Below, piece by piece: positions 62,352 through 64,000 of a DNA stretch of 64,000 nucleotides. The notes beneath the pieces were generated by a model. That model did no database searches and was not told the DNA's origin. It worked only from the letters and a program-made list of their open reading frames with translations. The position numbers and the translations under genes were made by a program. How positions within the stretch are numbered: position 1 is the first letter of the stretch; each line of letters starts with the position of its first letter. Where the stretch lies: contig JAOANR010000005.1 of NCBI GenBank assembly GCA_030278955.1, positions 35,839,105-35,903,104 on the forward strand, given 5' to 3'. This DNA is from Hygrophila difformis. Its lineage: Eukaryota > Streptophyta > Magnoliopsida > Lamiales > Acanthaceae.

Positions 62352-63015
62352 TGAAGGTCCCTTTTTAACCAAGATTCAGTTATCGTCGTTATTCGTGTGT
62401 TGCAACTTTGTGTTAATAAAAAGCAGTAAAAACACCAAGAATTTGTTAACCCAGTTCGGTCGTGAGACCTACATCTGGGGGATACCAATCCAGGCGATCT
62501 AGACTAAGAAGAACCAAAAACTCTACAGACTTCAACCTAGATTCAAACTAGAAACGGACTCAACACTAGACGAACTATCTAGATGAACTCCATTGTTGAG
62601 ACTCCCCCTCAACAACAGCTTGCAGGAACACCTCCTGATCCGAATCTCCAGAATCTCCTTGAATATGATCTTATTCGTTCTTCTTCTTTAATGCACCCGA
62701 ATCTACTCTCCAGACTTTTTACAATAAGCTCATATCGATTACACATCAAGTTCTTCAATGCATATCAATCTTGAAAAACTTAACTATCTTTCTTGAAGAC
62801 TCAAGAATAATGAAAATCTCTCAAGACGTATACACTAAAGAAGTAAACAATGAATACTCAATCTAATCTAAAATTATAGACTCAAAACAAATATATATAC
62901 AAATCATTAAACCTAGTCGAGTCTGGTAACTGTCGTCGTCAAAGCAAAGTGCCAACACCTGTGTCAACATCTCAATGAAAAGTACAGGTTATAAAGTTCA
63001 AACAATGTATTAACA
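62352..63015 (-). repeat. 5' LTR of the SIRE-like element
   Basis: 664 bp. On plus it starts TGAAGGTCCC next to the primer site and ends GTATTAACA next to the GTATG duplication. Confidence 0.85.
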
Positions 63016-63186
63016 GTATGAATAAATTATTGCATTGGAATATCTTAGCTTGTGGAGATTTTCTATTGCATTCACCGGTGGCAGTGGTAGTTTTGTCACC
63101 GTCGGGTTGATTACCAAATTGACATCTTACATAGCATTTCTCTTGACTTTTCTATTCTGCTGAGTTCTAAAATCTTGATTTGATAG

Positions 63187-63320
63187 GCACATTTTGGAGT
63201 TTGTTTGTCCAAGAAAGAAAGACTTGGCCATTTGTTACAAGGGATGGTTGCATCCCAAGCTCATCTGGAAGAGTCTGAATTTGAAGCTGCCATAGCTGCT
63301 GCTCACTTTTCAAGCTGTAG
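63187..63320 (+). pseudogene. Orphan exon, unrecognised gene fragment
   Basis: Acceptor TTTGATAG at 63179-63186 and donor GTTAGC after 63320 bound 134 bases open in frame: AHFGVCLSKKERLGHLLQGM, then VASQAHLEESEFEAAIAAAH. Codon use and composition look coding and unlike the flanks. I do not recognise the family. Its place just inside the Helitron 3' end suggests a captured exon. Confidence 0.45.
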
Positions 63321-63818
63321 GTTAGCCAACTCTACTTTCTGGGGATGTTTTAGTCTTAACTCGACAGAATAATTTTTCTAAAATTTTGGTTAATAAATTT
63401 TTTAATAATACTTAGATTATTTGTAGCGATTGCTAAATGACTTTAAATATAAATACATGAAATGATAGGCAATCTATTTTATATTTGTTGAAAATTCTTG
63501 CTTTGGCTTGTGGTAAAATATATTGAGTGGCTTTTTTCAAGGGAGAAGAAAATGATCAATTCTGAGATACGACATGCTTATGCTGACCCGTTAGTGTCTT
63601 TGCCACCTGTTGGAAGTCTTGTTAATTTTTACTTCTTTGCTCATAAGATTATGTTGATTTCTGTTTCCTACAGATTCGAACTTACTATTTTTCTTGAGAT
63701 ATCTTGCTTACAGGTTGGACCTTATAACCAGATTTCATAATTAAATTTATTTTAATTTTGCTTTTATTTCAGTTTTGAATATCTTATTACAGTTCTCCTT
63801 AATATTTTTTCTTCACCG
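63321..63818 (+). other. Helitron 3' interior, no gene seen
   Basis: AT-rich. A short frame at 63498-63740 has no recognised motif; a possible acceptor TTACAG precedes GTTGGACC at 63714. Confidence 0.3.
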
Positions 63819-63858
63819 GGTGCGCGCAGCGTAGCGCGCGCCTACGAGAGAATTCTAG
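63819..63858 (+). other. Helitron 3' terminal hairpin and CTAG end
   Basis: GGTGCGCGC pairs with GCGCGCGCC (one G-T wobble) around the loop AGCGTA; 12 bases later comes CTAG, followed by host T. This is the terminator signature that defines Helitron 3' ends. Confidence 0.85.
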
Positions 63859-64000
63859 TATATATATCAATGGTCAGAACATTAGTACAACTTTTGAATT
63901 AATTAAGTACATATGCACAACTTGAAAAAATTGATATAATGTGATCTTAACATGCATATTTCACAATTGATCTACCCAAATTTATGAAAACATCCACATA
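63859..64000. other. DNA beyond the Helitron end
   Basis: It begins with TATATATATC, the continuation of the proposed TA-rich target. Nothing else recognised. Confidence 0.5.

Larger units (their letters stand above)
57876..63015 (-). mobile_element. SIRE-like Copia retrotransposon with a deleted 3' end
   Basis: It has a 5-bp target duplication GTATG (57871-57875, 63016-63020). On the minus strand: full 5' LTR (63015-62352, TGTTAATACATTG to GACCTTCA), primer site TGGTATCAGAGC (62337-62348), long gag with coiled coil, protease, integrase, RT. RT is cut after QQDEG and joined directly to the last 260 bp or so of the 3' LTR, so RNase H and the start of that LTR are missing. The long coiled-coil gag suggests the SIRE/Maximus lineage. 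Confidence 0.9.
42207..63858 (+). mobile_element. Non-autonomous Helitron with captured gene fragments (21.7 kb with nested insertions)
   Basis: The 3' terminus is canonical: a 9-bp GC-rich stem (63819-63827 with 63834-63842), a 12-base spacer, CTAG at 63855-63858, then T. The proposed 5' terminus is TCTAATATATATAAATGC at 42207 after A, matching the TC start and A|T insertion rule. Both flanks are TA runs that would join into one (TA)n tract, as expected for an insertion without duplication. No Rep/helicase frame is present. Removing the LTR remnant, Gypsy and SIRE-like elements leaves about 4.5 kb, with a GC-rich 5' part, a TTC4-like fragment and an orphan exon. The 3' end is seen directly; the 5' end is inferred. 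Confidence 0.65.

Overview
The window is eukaryotic nuclear DNA from a flowering plant, most likely a eudicot; I cannot name the genus. The reasons are AT-rich intergenic DNA, many small GT-AG introns, a full SPIKE1 (plant DOCK) gene, and plant-type Copia, Gypsy, Helitron, hAT, Stowaway, Tourist and SINE elements.

Layout. 1-5,010 is a repeat field: a hAT-like element carrying a Stowaway that itself carries a Tourist MITE, then another Stowaway-like MITE, a SINE, a second Tourist and a foldback element. 6,223-8,538 (+) is a four-exon gene of unknown function (397 aa) with an exact in-frame 54-bp duplication ending at a splice site. 9,326-9,872 holds decayed transposase-like reading frames, followed by a Stowaway-like MITE and a second SINE. 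11,276-35,782 (-) is SPIKE1, reconstructed as 30 exons giving 5,487 coding bases (1,828 aa); several MITEs, a hAT-like element and a small LTR-like element sit in its introns. 36,854-41,814 (+) is a decayed Copia element with both LTRs.

42,207-63,858 reads best as one non-autonomous Helitron of about 21.7 kb. Its 3' end is canonical (9-bp GC stem, 12-nt spacer, CTAG before T), and both ends abut a TA-rich target. It carries a piece of a TTC4-like TPR co-chaperone gene that lacks both ends but keeps its introns, including an apparent U12-type AT-AC intron, plus an orphan exon. Later insertions enlarged it: an LTR remnant (42,678-44,923), a Gypsy element inside a TTC4 exon (46,970-56,640, minus) and a SIRE-like Copia element (57,876-63,015, minus). 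The Gypsy element contains a hAT MITE of its own.

Only SPIKE1 and the 6.2-kb gene look like intact host genes. The layered insertions, many proven by target-site duplications or empty sites, give a readable insertion history. The points most worth following are the Helitron with its captured AT-AC intron and the array of 16-bp palindromes in the Gypsy LTRs and leader.
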